In this document: positions 34,695-42,424 of the stretch, piece by piece
Layout: the number at the start of each line of letters is the position of its first letter
How positions within the stretch are numbered: the first letter of the stretch is position 1
Source of the DNA: Humibacter sp. RRB41
Lineage (GTDB): Bacteria; Actinomycetota; Actinomycetes; Actinomycetales; Microbacteriaceae
Assembly: GCF_022761015.1 (NCBI RefSeq)
Contig: NZ_JAKWJQ010000004.1
Location: 62,001 to 126,000, forward strand
Length of the DNA stretch: 64,000 nt
Direction of reading: 5' to 3'
Program-made: the position numbers and the translations under genes
The notes under the pieces: generated by a model
Seen by the model: only the letters and a program-made list of their open reading frames with translations
What the model was told of the DNA's origin: nothing
The model's database searches: none

Positions 34695-34726
34695 GCCGCT
34701 TAGGATCGACCGACAGAGGGAGACGA

Positions 34727-36304
34727 ATGCCGCAATTCGATCATGTGACGGGTCCGTCCGTGAGTGGCGAGCCGGAGCCCGTCATCGTCTCGATTCCCGG
34801 GCGCATGAAGCGGTTCGACCGTGACGACATCGTGCTGCGGAACGACGCGTACGCGCTGCGGAACACGTTCCTCACGCCCCGCGAGAGCATGATCGAGGAC
34901 CTTCTGGCGGTGCGCGACGCGTTCGATGCAGCAGGCATCCGCTATCTGCTCATCCGCGGCGGCGACGACCGTCCGGTGCTCGCCATCGCCAGGGCGGCGC
35001 GCAAGGCGGTCGACAGGGCGCTCTCGACCGCCTTCGCGAACGAGCCGTTCTATGCGAAGCCGCTCGAGAAGGACCGTGGCGGTGCTGCACTGCTCGCCGA
35101 TGGCGGGCTGCGCAGCAAGCACCGCGGGTCGGTCTTCAGCCTGTACCGGCCGCGAATCGAGCCCATCGGCCGACTGAGATACGGTCCTGCGAGTGCGTTC
35201 CAGCTGGAGTTCTGGCGGTTCGGCGACAACGAGATCGTCGCTCCGCGAGCCAACGCCCTGACCAGAGAGCGCCTGCCGCTCGTCGAGGCGATCGACGACG
35301 AGGTACAGCTCTTCGGCCGCACCTGGCCGACGCTGCAGAACATGTTCGCGCCGTCGGTTGAAGCTGTCGACTTCGAGATCGACATGGTGTTCTCGTGGGT
35401 CGACGGGTCGAGCGAGGAATACCAGCGCGCGCGAGCCGAACGCATGAGGTCGTACGTGGTCGGCGAGGGCGACGATTCACCTGCCAGGTACCGGCAGATC
35501 GACGAGCTGAAGTACGCACTGCGCAGCGTGCACCTGTTCGCCCCGTGGGTGCGCCACATCTACATCGCCACCGATTCCGATCGACCGTACTGGCTCGCCG
35601 AGCATCCGCAGGTCTCGATCGTGCGCAGCGAGGAGTTCTTCGCCGACACGTCCGTCTTGCCGACGCACAACTCCCAGGCGGTCGAGTCGCAGTTGCACCG
35701 CATTCCAGGCCTCGCTGATCACTTCTTGTATTCGAACGACGACATGTTCTTCGGCCGTCCTGCGTCGCCTGCGCTGTTCTTCTCGCCAGGCGGGGTCACG
35801 AAGTTCGTGCAGGCGGCCACCCGCATCGGTCTCGGCGAGAACGCCGAGTGGCGCAGCGGGTTCGAGAACTCCGCCAGGGTGAACCGGCGGTTGCTGCGGG
35901 AGCGCTTCGGCCGGGTGATCACCAGACACCTCGAGCACTGCGCGGCACCGTTCAGCACGAGGGTCTCGTTCGACCTCGAGCGGGAGTTCGCAGACGACTT
36001 CGCCCGCACCGCAGCGAGTCGCTTCCGCTCGGCCACCGACATCTCGGTGACGAATTCGCTGTACCACTACTACGCCCTGCTCAAGGGCCACGCGGTCGAG
36101 CAGACCCAGGCGAGGGTGCAGTACATCGAGACGACGCTGGCGCGTGCCGAAGGCCAGATGGCGCGGTTGCTGCACCGGCGGGATCAGGACATGTTCTGCC
36201 TCAACGACGGCAGCAGTCCTGAGGTCTCCGACGAGCAGCGCATCGCGACGGTGACGGACTTTCTCGAGCGCTACTTCCCGATCCCCGCCCCCTGGGAGCG
36301 CTGA
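34727..36304 (+). CDS. Stealth-family sugar-phosphate transferase
   Basis: Protein of 525 residues containing the Stealth conserved regions: CR1 EIDMVFSWVDGSSEEY near residues 217-232, CR2 from RQIDELKYALRSVHLFAPWVRHIYIATD, CR3 around HNSQAVESQLHRIPGLADHF and YSNDDMFFG, and a CR4-like C-terminal end. In the family these act as hexose-1-phosphate or N-acetylglucosamine-1-phosphate transferases making phosphodiester-linked wall or capsule polymers. GAGGGAG lies upstream of ATG 34727. There are no other glycan genes nearby, so the acceptor is unknown. The first about 200 residues are less conserved. Confidence 0.9.
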   Translation: MPQFDHVTGPSVSGEPEPVIVSIPGRMKRFDRDDIVLRNDAYALRNTFLTPRESMIEDLLAVRDAFDAAGIRYLLIRGGDDRPVLAIARAARKAVDRALSTAFANEPFYAKPLEKDRGGAALLADGGLRSKHRGSVFSLYRPRIEPIGRLRYGPASAFQLEFWRFGDNEIVAPRANALTRERLPLVEAIDDEVQLFGRTWPTLQNMFAPSVEAVDFEIDMVFSWVDGSSEEYQRARAERMRSYVVGEGDDSPARYRQIDELKYALRSVHLFAPWVRHIYIATDSDRPYWLAEHPQVSIVRSEEFFADTSVLPTHNSQAVESQLHRIPGLADHFLYSNDDMFFGRPASPALFFSPGGVTKFVQAATRIGLGENAEWRSGFENSARVNRRLLRERFGRVITRHLEHCAAPFSTRVSFDLEREFADDFARTAASRFRSATDISVTNSLYHYYALLKGHAVEQTQARVQYIETTLARAEGQMARLLHRRDQDMFCLNDGSSPEVSDEQRIATVTDFLERYFPIPAPWER

Positions 36305-36325
36305 GCGCTCTCGCTTCGTGACAGC

Positions 36326-37264
36326 TCAGGCGGGGACGGCGACCGGCATGGTCATCGGCGGTTCGGCCAGCACCGGCGGATTGACGCGATCGGCGATGCG
36401 GATGCCTTCCCCGCGCAACCTGCTCGCGCTCTCGTCGGCGTCGATGTAGTCCAGCGCCGCGTACTGCCCGGCCGGAACCACGGAGTGCAGCACGGTCGTC
36501 GGGTAGACGTGCACCAGGTTGAACGCCCTCGCACCGTCCTGCCCGCGGGTACCTCCGACGGGCACGTTCAGATCCTGGGTGTAGCAGGTGGCGCTCGCTA
36601 CCGACACCGGGATGCCCGCGAACGTCGCGGTCGACGAATAGTGCAGATGGCCCGCGAGGATGCTGCGCACATCCGAGCCCTCGAGCACCTCGGCCAGTCC
36701 AGCCTGGTCGCGCAGCTCGACGCTCACCGCGAGGTCGAGCACGCTCGGAACGGGCGGATGGTGCATCGCGAGGATCGTCCCGTGCGGGGCGGGCGAGGCG
36801 AGTTCCTCGGCCAGCCAGTCGAGCTGTTCGCCTGTCAGTTCGCCGTGGTGCGCCCCCGGCACGGTGCTGTCGATCGTGATCAGCCGGAGCCCGCCGATGT
36901 CGTACGACCTGTCGACCGGTCGCATGGTCGGGACCTCGCCGAACAGCTCGGCGCGGAACGATGCGCGGTCGTCGTGATTCCCCATCACCCAGATCACCTG
37001 GGTGCCGAGCTCGGCGGCGACTGGCTCGACGAGTTCGCGCAGCTGTCGGTAGGCATCCGGCTCGCCCTTGTCGGCGAGATCGCCGGTGAAGACGATCGCC
37101 TCAGGACGTCCGCGGGATGCCGAGAGCTCGTCGAGAACCCGGCTCAGGTGCTCGGCCGAGTCGACGCGGTCGTAGAGGCGTCCGCTGTCCGCCAGCAGAT
37201 GCGTGTCGCTGATGTGGACCAGGAAGTGGTCGGGTCGGGGATACTCCGCCGTGCGCACAGTCAC
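36326..37264 (-). CDS. Metallophosphoesterase (CpdA/GpdQ-like)
   Basis: Calcineurin-type phosphodiesterase of 312 residues. Metal ligands are in [20 protein letters not shown] (Asp and His), [38 protein letters not shown] and LAGHLHYSS, in the canonical order. It resembles cyclic-nucleotide phosphodiesterase CpdA and glycerophosphodiesterase GpdQ; the two cannot be separated by eye. Starts at GTG 37264. Confidence 0.9.
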   Translation of the reverse strand: MTVRTAEYPRPDHFLVHISDTHLLADSGRLYDRVDSAEHLSRVLDELSASRGRPEAIVFTGDLADKGEPDAYRQLRELVEPVAAELGTQVIWVMGNHDDRASFRAELFGEVPTMRPVDRSYDIGGLRLITIDSTVPGAHHGELTGEQLDWLAEELASPAPHGTILAMHHPPVPSVLDLAVSVELRDQAGLAEVLEGSDVRSILAGHLHYSSTATFAGIPVSVASATCYTQDLNVPVGGTRGQDGARAFNLVHVYPTTVLHSVVPAGQYAALDYIDADESASRLRGEGIRIADRVNPPVLAEPPMTMPVAVPA

Positions 37265-37326
37265 GACATCATTCGATCATCGCAAACTGTCCGGCTCGTG
37301 AATGCCACGCGAAATCGGCAGACTCG

Positions 37327-37983
37327 TCACCGTGCGCCGGGGGAGTCAGACGGCGAGAGGCCGAGCAGCCCGCGCCGGAATCCCTCCGCGACCGCGGCGG
37401 CGCGGTCCGAAACCCCGAGCTTGGCGTAGATGCTGAGCAGGTGCGTCTTCACCGTCGCTTCGCTGACGTGCAGCCGCACGCCGGCCTGACGGTTCGTCGC
37501 TCCGTCGGCGACGAGGGCCAGAACCTGCAGTTCGCGCGGGCTGAGCAGGCTCGCCTCCGGCGAGCGCACCCTGTCGATCAGCCGCGAGGCGACCGACGAC
37601 GCGAGCGAGGTGCGGCCGAGCGCCGCGGCGTGCACGGCGCGCACGAGCTCGTCGCGCGGGGCATCCTTCAGCAGGTATCCGGTCGCGCCGGCCTCGATGG
37701 CGGGGAGCACATCGGAGTCGGCGTCGTAGGTGGTGAGCACGACGACCCGGCTGGGCACGCCGAGGCGTGCGAGCTCGCGGATCGCGCTGACGCCGTCGGT
37801 GCCGGGCATCCGCAGGTCCATCAGCACCACGTCGGGTTCCAGACCCAGGGCGAGGCGGATGGCCTCACCGCCGTCGGATGCCTCGCCGACGACCTCGATG
37901 TCGGGGTCGGAGGAGACCATGCCGACGATGCCGTCGCGTACGACGGGGTGGTCGTCGACGACGAGAAGTCTCACCGGGCTCAT
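37327..37983 (-). CDS. Response regulator, NarL/LuxR type
   Basis: DNA-binding response regulator of 218 residues. The receiver domain has RLLVVDDHPVVRDG with the phospho-acceptor Asp56 in VVLMDLRMPGTDG, Thr in VVLTTYDADSD and Lys in GYLLKDAPRDE. The LuxR HTH occupies about 145-205 (LSPRELQVLALVADGATNRQAGVRLHVSEATVKTHL). It overlaps the kinase gene by ATGA, so the pair is translated together. Confidence 0.95.
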   Translation of the reverse strand: MSPVRLLVVDDHPVVRDGIVGMVSSDPDIEVVGEASDGGEAIRLALGLEPDVVLMDLRMPGTDGVSAIRELARLGVPSRVVVLTTYDADSDVLPAIEAGATGYLLKDAPRDELVRAVHAAALGRTSLASSVASRLIDRVRSPEASLLSPRELQVLALVADGATNRQAGVRLHVSEATVKTHLLSIYAKLGVSDRAAAVAEGFRRGLLGLSPSDSPGAR

Positions 37984-39098
37984 GCCGGAACCTCCGCTCG
38001 GATGGCGGTGCCTCTGCCCCGCACGGTCTCGACGACCAGGTCGCCCGCGAGTGCTTCGATGCGCTCGCGCATGGCGATGAGTCCGTAGCCGCCGTCGACG
38101 GTGTCGGGTCGCTGCGCCGTGACGTCGAAGCCGCGCCCGTCGTCGCGTACCTCCAGGCGTGCGCCGTGCTCATCGTGTCGGAGCGTCAAGACGACCTTGT
38201 TGGCGTGCGCGTGGCGCTCGACGTTCGCGAGCGCCTCCTGGGCGGTGCGCAGGAGTGCCACCTCGACGTCCGTCGGCAGCGTTCGCCTGGCGCCCTCGGT
38301 GTGCAGCTCGGCGGGGATGCCCGTGCGCTCCGACCATCGGCGCGCGACGGCGGCGATCGCCTCGGACAGCCCGCCGGCCTCGAGCGCTGCCGGACGCAGT
38401 GCCTGCATCGAACGCCGCGCCTCGGCGAGCCCGTCGCGGGCGAGTGCGAGCGCTGCGTCGGTGTGGTGTCGTCGTGACTCTTCGTCCGGTGCCTGCTCCG
38501 CCGCTTGCAGCTGCGTCACGACGCCCGTGAAACCCTGGGCGAGCGTGTCGTGGATCTCGCGGGCGAGACGTGCGCGCTCCGCTGCTGTCGCGGCATCCGT
38601 CGCCGCCCGTTCCTGCTGTTTCTGCGCCAGCCGCAGGCCCCAGGAGAGTCCGCACATCACCGTGATGTTGAGCAGGATCACCACCGCTTTGCCGACGATG
38701 CCCGCCGGGTCGTCGTCGAAGCCGGATGCCTGCGCGTACCCCGCAACGACCGCCGTCGCGGCGACGGCGACAAGATCCCCTGGCCATTCGACCATCGAGT
38801 AGGCGAACGAGAACGTCGCGATGGTGAGGAACGCGAACCAGCTGTCGACGAGCACAAGCGCGAAGTTGATCGCGATGGCGCCCGTGATGAACACGGCCAC
38901 GGTCGCCGGCCCGTCGCGCCACGGCATCCGCAGGTCGCGCAGCGTCAGCACCCATAGCCCGTACACGACCAGGAGTACGAGCTGCGGGATGACCCGCCCC
39001 CAGTCGCCCCACTGCGTCGCGAGGGCGAAGGCGGTCAGTAACGCCAGCACCGCGTACGGCGCGACCGTGAGAACGCTGCGCCAGCGCGGGTCGACCAT
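37980..39098 (-). CDS. Membrane sensor histidine kinase (HisKA_3 type)
   Basis: Kinase of 372 residues with five or so membrane helices in residues 10-155, no large extracellular loop, then the dimerisation/phosphoacceptor helix ARLAREIHDTLAQGFTG (His183) and an HATPase_c domain (EALANVERHAHANKVVLTL; VRDDGRGFD; GYGLIAMRERIEALAG). The absence of an external domain suggests sensing in or at the membrane. It is preceded by a small membrane protein gene nine bases upstream and followed by its response regulator. Confidence 0.94.
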   Translation of the reverse strand: MVDPRWRSVLTVAPYAVLALLTAFALATQWGDWGRVIPQLVLLVVYGLWVLTLRDLRMPWRDGPATVAVFITGAIAINFALVLVDSWFAFLTIATFSFAYSMVEWPGDLVAVAATAVVAGYAQASGFDDDPAGIVGKAVVILLNITVMCGLSWGLRLAQKQQERAATDAATAAERARLAREIHDTLAQGFTGVVTQLQAAEQAPDEESRRHHTDAALALARDGLAEARRSMQALRPAALEAGGLSEAIAAVARRWSERTGIPAELHTEGARRTLPTDVEVALLRTAQEALANVERHAHANKVVLTLRHDEHGARLEVRDDGRGFDVTAQRPDTVDGGYGLIAMRERIEALAGDLVVETVRGRGTAIRAEVPA

Positions 39099-39107
39099 GA
39101 TTCGACC

Positions 39108-39545
39108 CTACGCGTGCCGGGGAAAGTGGGCGGCCATGCGCGGGAGGTTGGCCATGATCGCGACGGGCAGCACCAGCAGCCCGCAGACTGCTTGCTCGAT
39201 GCGCACCCAATCAGGCAGGAACCCGGGGATCGACACGATCACGATCACGGCGACCACGATGATCGGGCTGACGATGCGCAGTCGGATCCACGAAGCGCGT
39301 GAACCGCGCGACGTTCCCACGGTGAACACCAGCAGCACGATCGCGCTGCCGAAGACGAGGGAGCAGCGGATCCAGATGGCGATGTCGATCCCGATCCCGA
39401 TCGAGGTCGCGACGGCGAGGAAGGCCATCATCGCCGCGCTGATGGCGAGGAAGGCGGTGACGAGGATGACCGCGGGACGGAACGCGGCGCGGCGCGCGAC
39501 GTCGGCATCCTGACGGGCAGAGCGTGAAGTGTATGTCTCAGTCAT
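39108..39545 (-). CDS. Small membrane protein leading the two-component operon
   Basis: Protein of 145 residues with about four helices between residues 25 and 135 and no recognised domain. ATG 39545 begins MTETYTSRSARQDADVARRAAF; an open frame continues upstream to 39605 but without a better start. Its stop lies nine bases before the kinase start, so it is probably the first gene of the operon and may act as an accessory sensor. That role is inference from position. Confidence 0.65.
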   Translation of the reverse strand: MTETYTSRSARQDADVARRAAFRPAVILVTAFLAISAAMMAFLAVATSIGIGIDIAIWIRCSLVFGSAIVLLVFTVGTSRGSRASWIRLRIVSPIIVVAVIVIVSIPGFLPDWVRIEQAVCGLLVLPVAIMANLPRMAAHFPRHA

Positions 39546-39630
39546 GACTACAGCGTCGCGAGAGCGGGCACGGAGCGGATCGACCGGTCGGCCCCAGTGC
39601 GTCATCGATCGGTTGGTCGACGACGCGTGG

Positions 39631-39981
39631 CTATGCGGCGTTCAGCCGACCGAGCATGCCCCAGACCGCCAGCGACAGTTCGGGGTGATCCAGCGCGACC
39701 CTGCGCAGCAGCTGATACTCGAACCGCTCCCTGTCCTGGCGTGGCGCCGACGGGTGATAAGCGCGCGAACGGGCTTCTCTCAGGTCGTGCGCCTCGATGG
39801 TCTCCTCGCGCAGCGTCAGCACCACCTGTTCGTCCACGGTCGGCAGATCGGGCAGGAAATCCCACGGATCGTCGCCGAGCCTGCAGCGGAATTCGACCAC
39901 GGCGGCCAGCTCGTCCCTGGCCTCTTGACGCAGCACTTCGAGGCTGACCGGATACCGTCGTTCGACGTCCATGTCCGTCAT
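39631..39981 (-). CDS. Hypothetical soluble protein, 116 residues
   Basis: A cytoplasmic, acidic protein with no signal, helix or domain I recognise. It contains RRYPVSLEVLRQEARDELAAVVEFRCRL and WDFLPDLPTVDEQVVLTLREE. GAGGGGG sits upstream of ATG 39981, with a second ATG at 39972. It precedes and is divergent from the PnuC-like gene at 40220. Codon usage matches the neighbours, so it is probably real. Confidence 0.6.
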   Translation of the reverse strand: MTDMDVERRYPVSLEVLRQEARDELAAVVEFRCRLGDDPWDFLPDLPTVDEQVVLTLREETIEAHDLREARSRAYHPSAPRQDRERFEYQLLRRVALDHPELSLAVWGMLGRLNAA

Positions 39982-40219
39982 CCGCCCCCTCAGCTGCTCC
40001 CGGTTCTACGTCTCCCCACCCGCAGCCGAAGTGCCGGTGCGGGTACGCGTGCGACCAGAGTACGACGGCGGCCGAGGGGGTGCGAATCGACCGACACCGT
40101 GTGTCTCACGTCGATAACGATTCCCCCAGGAGTCGCCCGGCAGCCGCCCAGCAGGCCTCCCTCGAACCTCGTTCACGGCACAATGGGTAGCTCCCGCAGG
40201 CCCGTCGAGAAAGGCATCC

Positions 40220-40879
40220 ATGCCCGCTGTGCTCGACGTGCTCACCTCGCCGCTGGCGACGGTCGGCTCCGAGGACGTCACGCTGATGACACTGCTGGGC
40301 ATCGTCGCCTATGTCGGCGGTCTCGTCACGGTGGCACGCGGTCTGCGCTGGGCCTGGCCGACGGCCGCCATCGCAGCTGTGCTGTTCGGCGTGGAGGCGC
40401 TCGCCGACGGGCGGTTCGTGGATGCCGGCATCCGCTTCGTGCTCGCCCTGCTGTGCGCGTACGGGTGGCAGGTGCGACGCGCGGGCGGTATCGATCGCCC
40501 ACGCAGAGCCGAGAGTCGAGAGATCGCCTATGGCGTCGTGCTGTTCGCGATCGTGACGGTCGTCGCCGCCTACGCCCTGACGGATCAGTCCGACGATTCG
40601 GTGGCGTGGGGCTCGGCGGTCATCGTCGCAGCGGTGTTCGTGCAGGTTGCGGCGCTCGCCCGCAGCCTCGTCATCGGATGGTGGGCCGTGATCGGCTCGG
40701 GGATCGTCTCCATGGTGCTCGCGGCTGCGGCGTCGTCGTGGCCGACTGCGGCGGCCTCCGTGCTGATCGTCGTCGCAGGAACGTACGGATGGCGGCGGTG
40801 GCGGCGGGAAGCGGCGGCATCCGCACCGCTCGAGTTTTCCGTCACCGACGAGGCGGTCGACGAGGACCTCGTCGCCTGA
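40220..40879 (+). CDS. Multi-pass membrane protein, possibly PnuC-like
   Basis: Protein of 219 residues with about seven helices. Two repeats of a helix ending in tryptophan (FVLALLCAYGWQVRRAG and VLIVVAGTYGWRRWRRE) resemble the internal symmetry and YGW-x-x-W ends of PnuC nicotinamide riboside transporters, so that is the best guess. No NAD-salvage gene or NAD riboswitch is visible nearby, which leaves the call open. ATG 40220 follows GAGAAAGG. Upstream 238 bp hold no other recognised element. Confidence 0.5.
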   Translation: MPAVLDVLTSPLATVGSEDVTLMTLLGIVAYVGGLVTVARGLRWAWPTAAIAAVLFGVEALADGRFVDAGIRFVLALLCAYGWQVRRAGGIDRPRRAESREIAYGVVLFAIVTVVAAYALTDQSDDSVAWGSAVIVAAVFVQVAALARSLVIGWWAVIGSGIVSMVLAAAASSWPTAAASVLIVVAGTYGWRRWRREAAASAPLEFSVTDEAVDEDLVA

Positions 40880-40927
40880 GACGTCACGACGAGGCGTCAC
40901 GATGAGCCGCAACGTATTCCGAAGGAT

Positions 40928-40958
40928 TTGACCCGGAGCGCGCTCCAGCAGTCACCAT
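40928..40958 (+). promoter_or_regulatory. MerR-type operator/promoter
   Basis: TTGACC (40928-40933) is followed by a 19-bp spacer containing the perfect dyad GGAGCGCGCTCC (40935-40946) and a weak -10 (CACCAT, 40953-40958). Overlong spacers with a central dyad are the hallmark of MerR-family promoters, and the GGAGxxxxCTCC core is common before MerR/aldo-keto reductase pairs. It lies just before ATG 40965. Confidence 0.7.
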
Positions 40959-40964
40959 GGTGAC

Positions 40965-41327
40965 ATGACCACGATGACGCCGGGCCAGGTGGCGGCGAAC
41001 CTGGGCATCCCGGCCGAGACCCTGCGCTATTGGGAGCGCGCCGACATCCTCTCGCCCGTCGGCCGCGATGCTGCGGGCCGCCGCGCATACACCGACGTCG
41101 ATCTGGAATCGATCGACGTCATCAAGTGCCTGCGGCAGACGGGCATGCCGATCAGGGCCGTTCGCGCGTTCGTCGAACTGGCGCGCGAGGGCGACGGCAC
41201 AGAGGCAGAGCGCCTCGCGATCCTGCGCGGGCATCGCGAGAGGGTGCTGCAAGACATCCGTCGCCAGCAGCAGGCGCTCGAACACATCCAGCACAAGATC
41301 GAGTACTACGAGGGGTTCGCCTCATGA
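40965..41327 (+). CDS. MerR-family transcriptional regulator
   Basis: Regulator of 120 residues. The winged HTH is MTPGQVAANLGIPAETLRYWERADIL, then the RRAYTDVDLESIDVIKCLRQTGMPIRAVRAFVELA region and a coiled-coil dimerisation helix (LRGHRERVLQDIRRQQQALEHIQHKIEYYEGF). There is no extended C-terminal ligand domain and no metal-binding cysteines, so it belongs to the short YwnD/AdhR-like group. Linked to the aldo/keto reductase 28 bp downstream, which it probably controls. Confidence 0.93.
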   Translation: MTTMTPGQVAANLGIPAETLRYWERADILSPVGRDAAGRRAYTDVDLESIDVIKCLRQTGMPIRAVRAFVELAREGDGTEAERLAILRGHRERVLQDIRRQQQALEHIQHKIEYYEGFAS

Positions 41328-41355
41328 CGAGACGACCCACCTGACAGGGAGAACC

Positions 41356-42387
41356 ATGCTCTACCGCACACTTGGCCGCAGCGGGACAGCCGTCTCGCAG
41401 CTCACGCTGGGAACCATGACGTTCGGCAACGAGGCGAGCGAGGAGGCATCCCACGCCATCCTCGACGCATTCGTCGCCGCAGGCGGCAACTTCATCGACA
41501 CCGCGGATGTCTACAGCGACGGCGTCTCGGAAGAGATCGTCGGCAGATGGCTGGCGGCGCACCCCAGCGAGGCCGAACAGGTGGTCATCGCCACCAAGGG
41601 ACGGTTTCCGATGGGGGAGGGACCGAACGATCTCGGACTCTCACGGCGTCACCTCGCCCGGGCGCTCGACGCGTCGCTGCGGCGCCTGGGCGTCGAGACG
41701 ATCGACCTCTACCAGCTGCACGCATCGGATGCCCTCACGCCGATCGACGAGACGCTCCGATTTCTGAACGACGCGATCACAGCAGGCAAGATCAACTACT
41801 ACGGCTTCTCGAACTTCACCGGCTGGCAGCTGACCAAGGCCGTGCACGTCGCCAGGGCGCACGGCTGGGCCGAGCCCGTCACGCTGCAGCCGCAGTACAA
41901 CCTCATCGTGCGCGGCATCGAGCACGAGATCGTGCCGGCGGCGCTCGACGCGGGAGTCGGCCTGCTGCCGTGGTCCCCGCTGGGAGGCGGATGGCTGAGC
42001 GGAAAGTACGAGCGCGATGTTCCGCCGACGGGATCCACCCGGCTCGGCGAGAATCCCGAGCGCGGCATGGAGGCCTGGCGGGCCCGCAACGACGATCCGC
42101 GCACATGGCGCATCCTCGACGTCGTCACCGAGATCGCCGACGTGCTCGGCGCGTCGCGGTCGCAGGTCGCGCTGGCGTGGCTTCTCGCGCAGCCCGCGGT
42201 GACCAGCGTCATCCTGGGTGCGCGCACTCTCGAGCAGTTGCGCGACAACCTGGGAGCAGGGGACGTGGAGCTGACCGCCGAGCAGCTGGCTGCTCTCGGC
42301 GAAGCGAGCGCACCGCGTGTCGAGCCATACCCCTACGGTGGGCCTGGCGTTCAGCAGCGCCACCGCCGCATCGAGGGCGGTCGCTGA
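41356..42387 (+). CDS. Aldo/keto reductase (YajO/Tas-like)
   Basis: NADPH-dependent oxidoreductase of 343 residues. GGNFIDTADVYSDGVSEEIVG contains the catalytic Asp and Tyr, TKGRFPMG the Lys, DLYQLHASD the His, and VILGARTLEQLRDNLGAGD the cofactor site. AGGGAGA precedes ATG 41356; the frame is open further upstream through the MerR gene but has no start with comparable support. Often these act on reactive aldehydes; the MerR neighbour fits that but substrate is unproven. Confidence 0.93.
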   Translation: MLYRTLGRSGTAVSQLTLGTMTFGNEASEEASHAILDAFVAAGGNFIDTADVYSDGVSEEIVGRWLAAHPSEAEQVVIATKGRFPMGEGPNDLGLSRRHLARALDASLRRLGVETIDLYQLHASDALTPIDETLRFLNDAITAGKINYYGFSNFTGWQLTKAVHVARAHGWAEPVTLQPQYNLIVRGIEHEIVPAALDAGVGLLPWSPLGGGWLSGKYERDVPPTGSTRLGENPERGMEAWRARNDDPRTWRILDVVTEIADVLGASRSQVALAWLLAQPAVTSVILGARTLEQLRDNLGAGDVELTAEQLAALGEASAPRVEPYPYGGPGVQQRHRRIEGGR

Positions 42388-42424
42388 CCGTCGCGATGAC
42401 GGTCGTGCGCGCTAGCGTTGCCGC

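Noticed and set aside
32855-34726. Upstream extension of the Stealth gene frame through the YyaL gene
   Set aside because: The extension is a second-frame reading of the YyaL-type gene; ATG 34727 has a ribosome-binding site and precedes all family homology.
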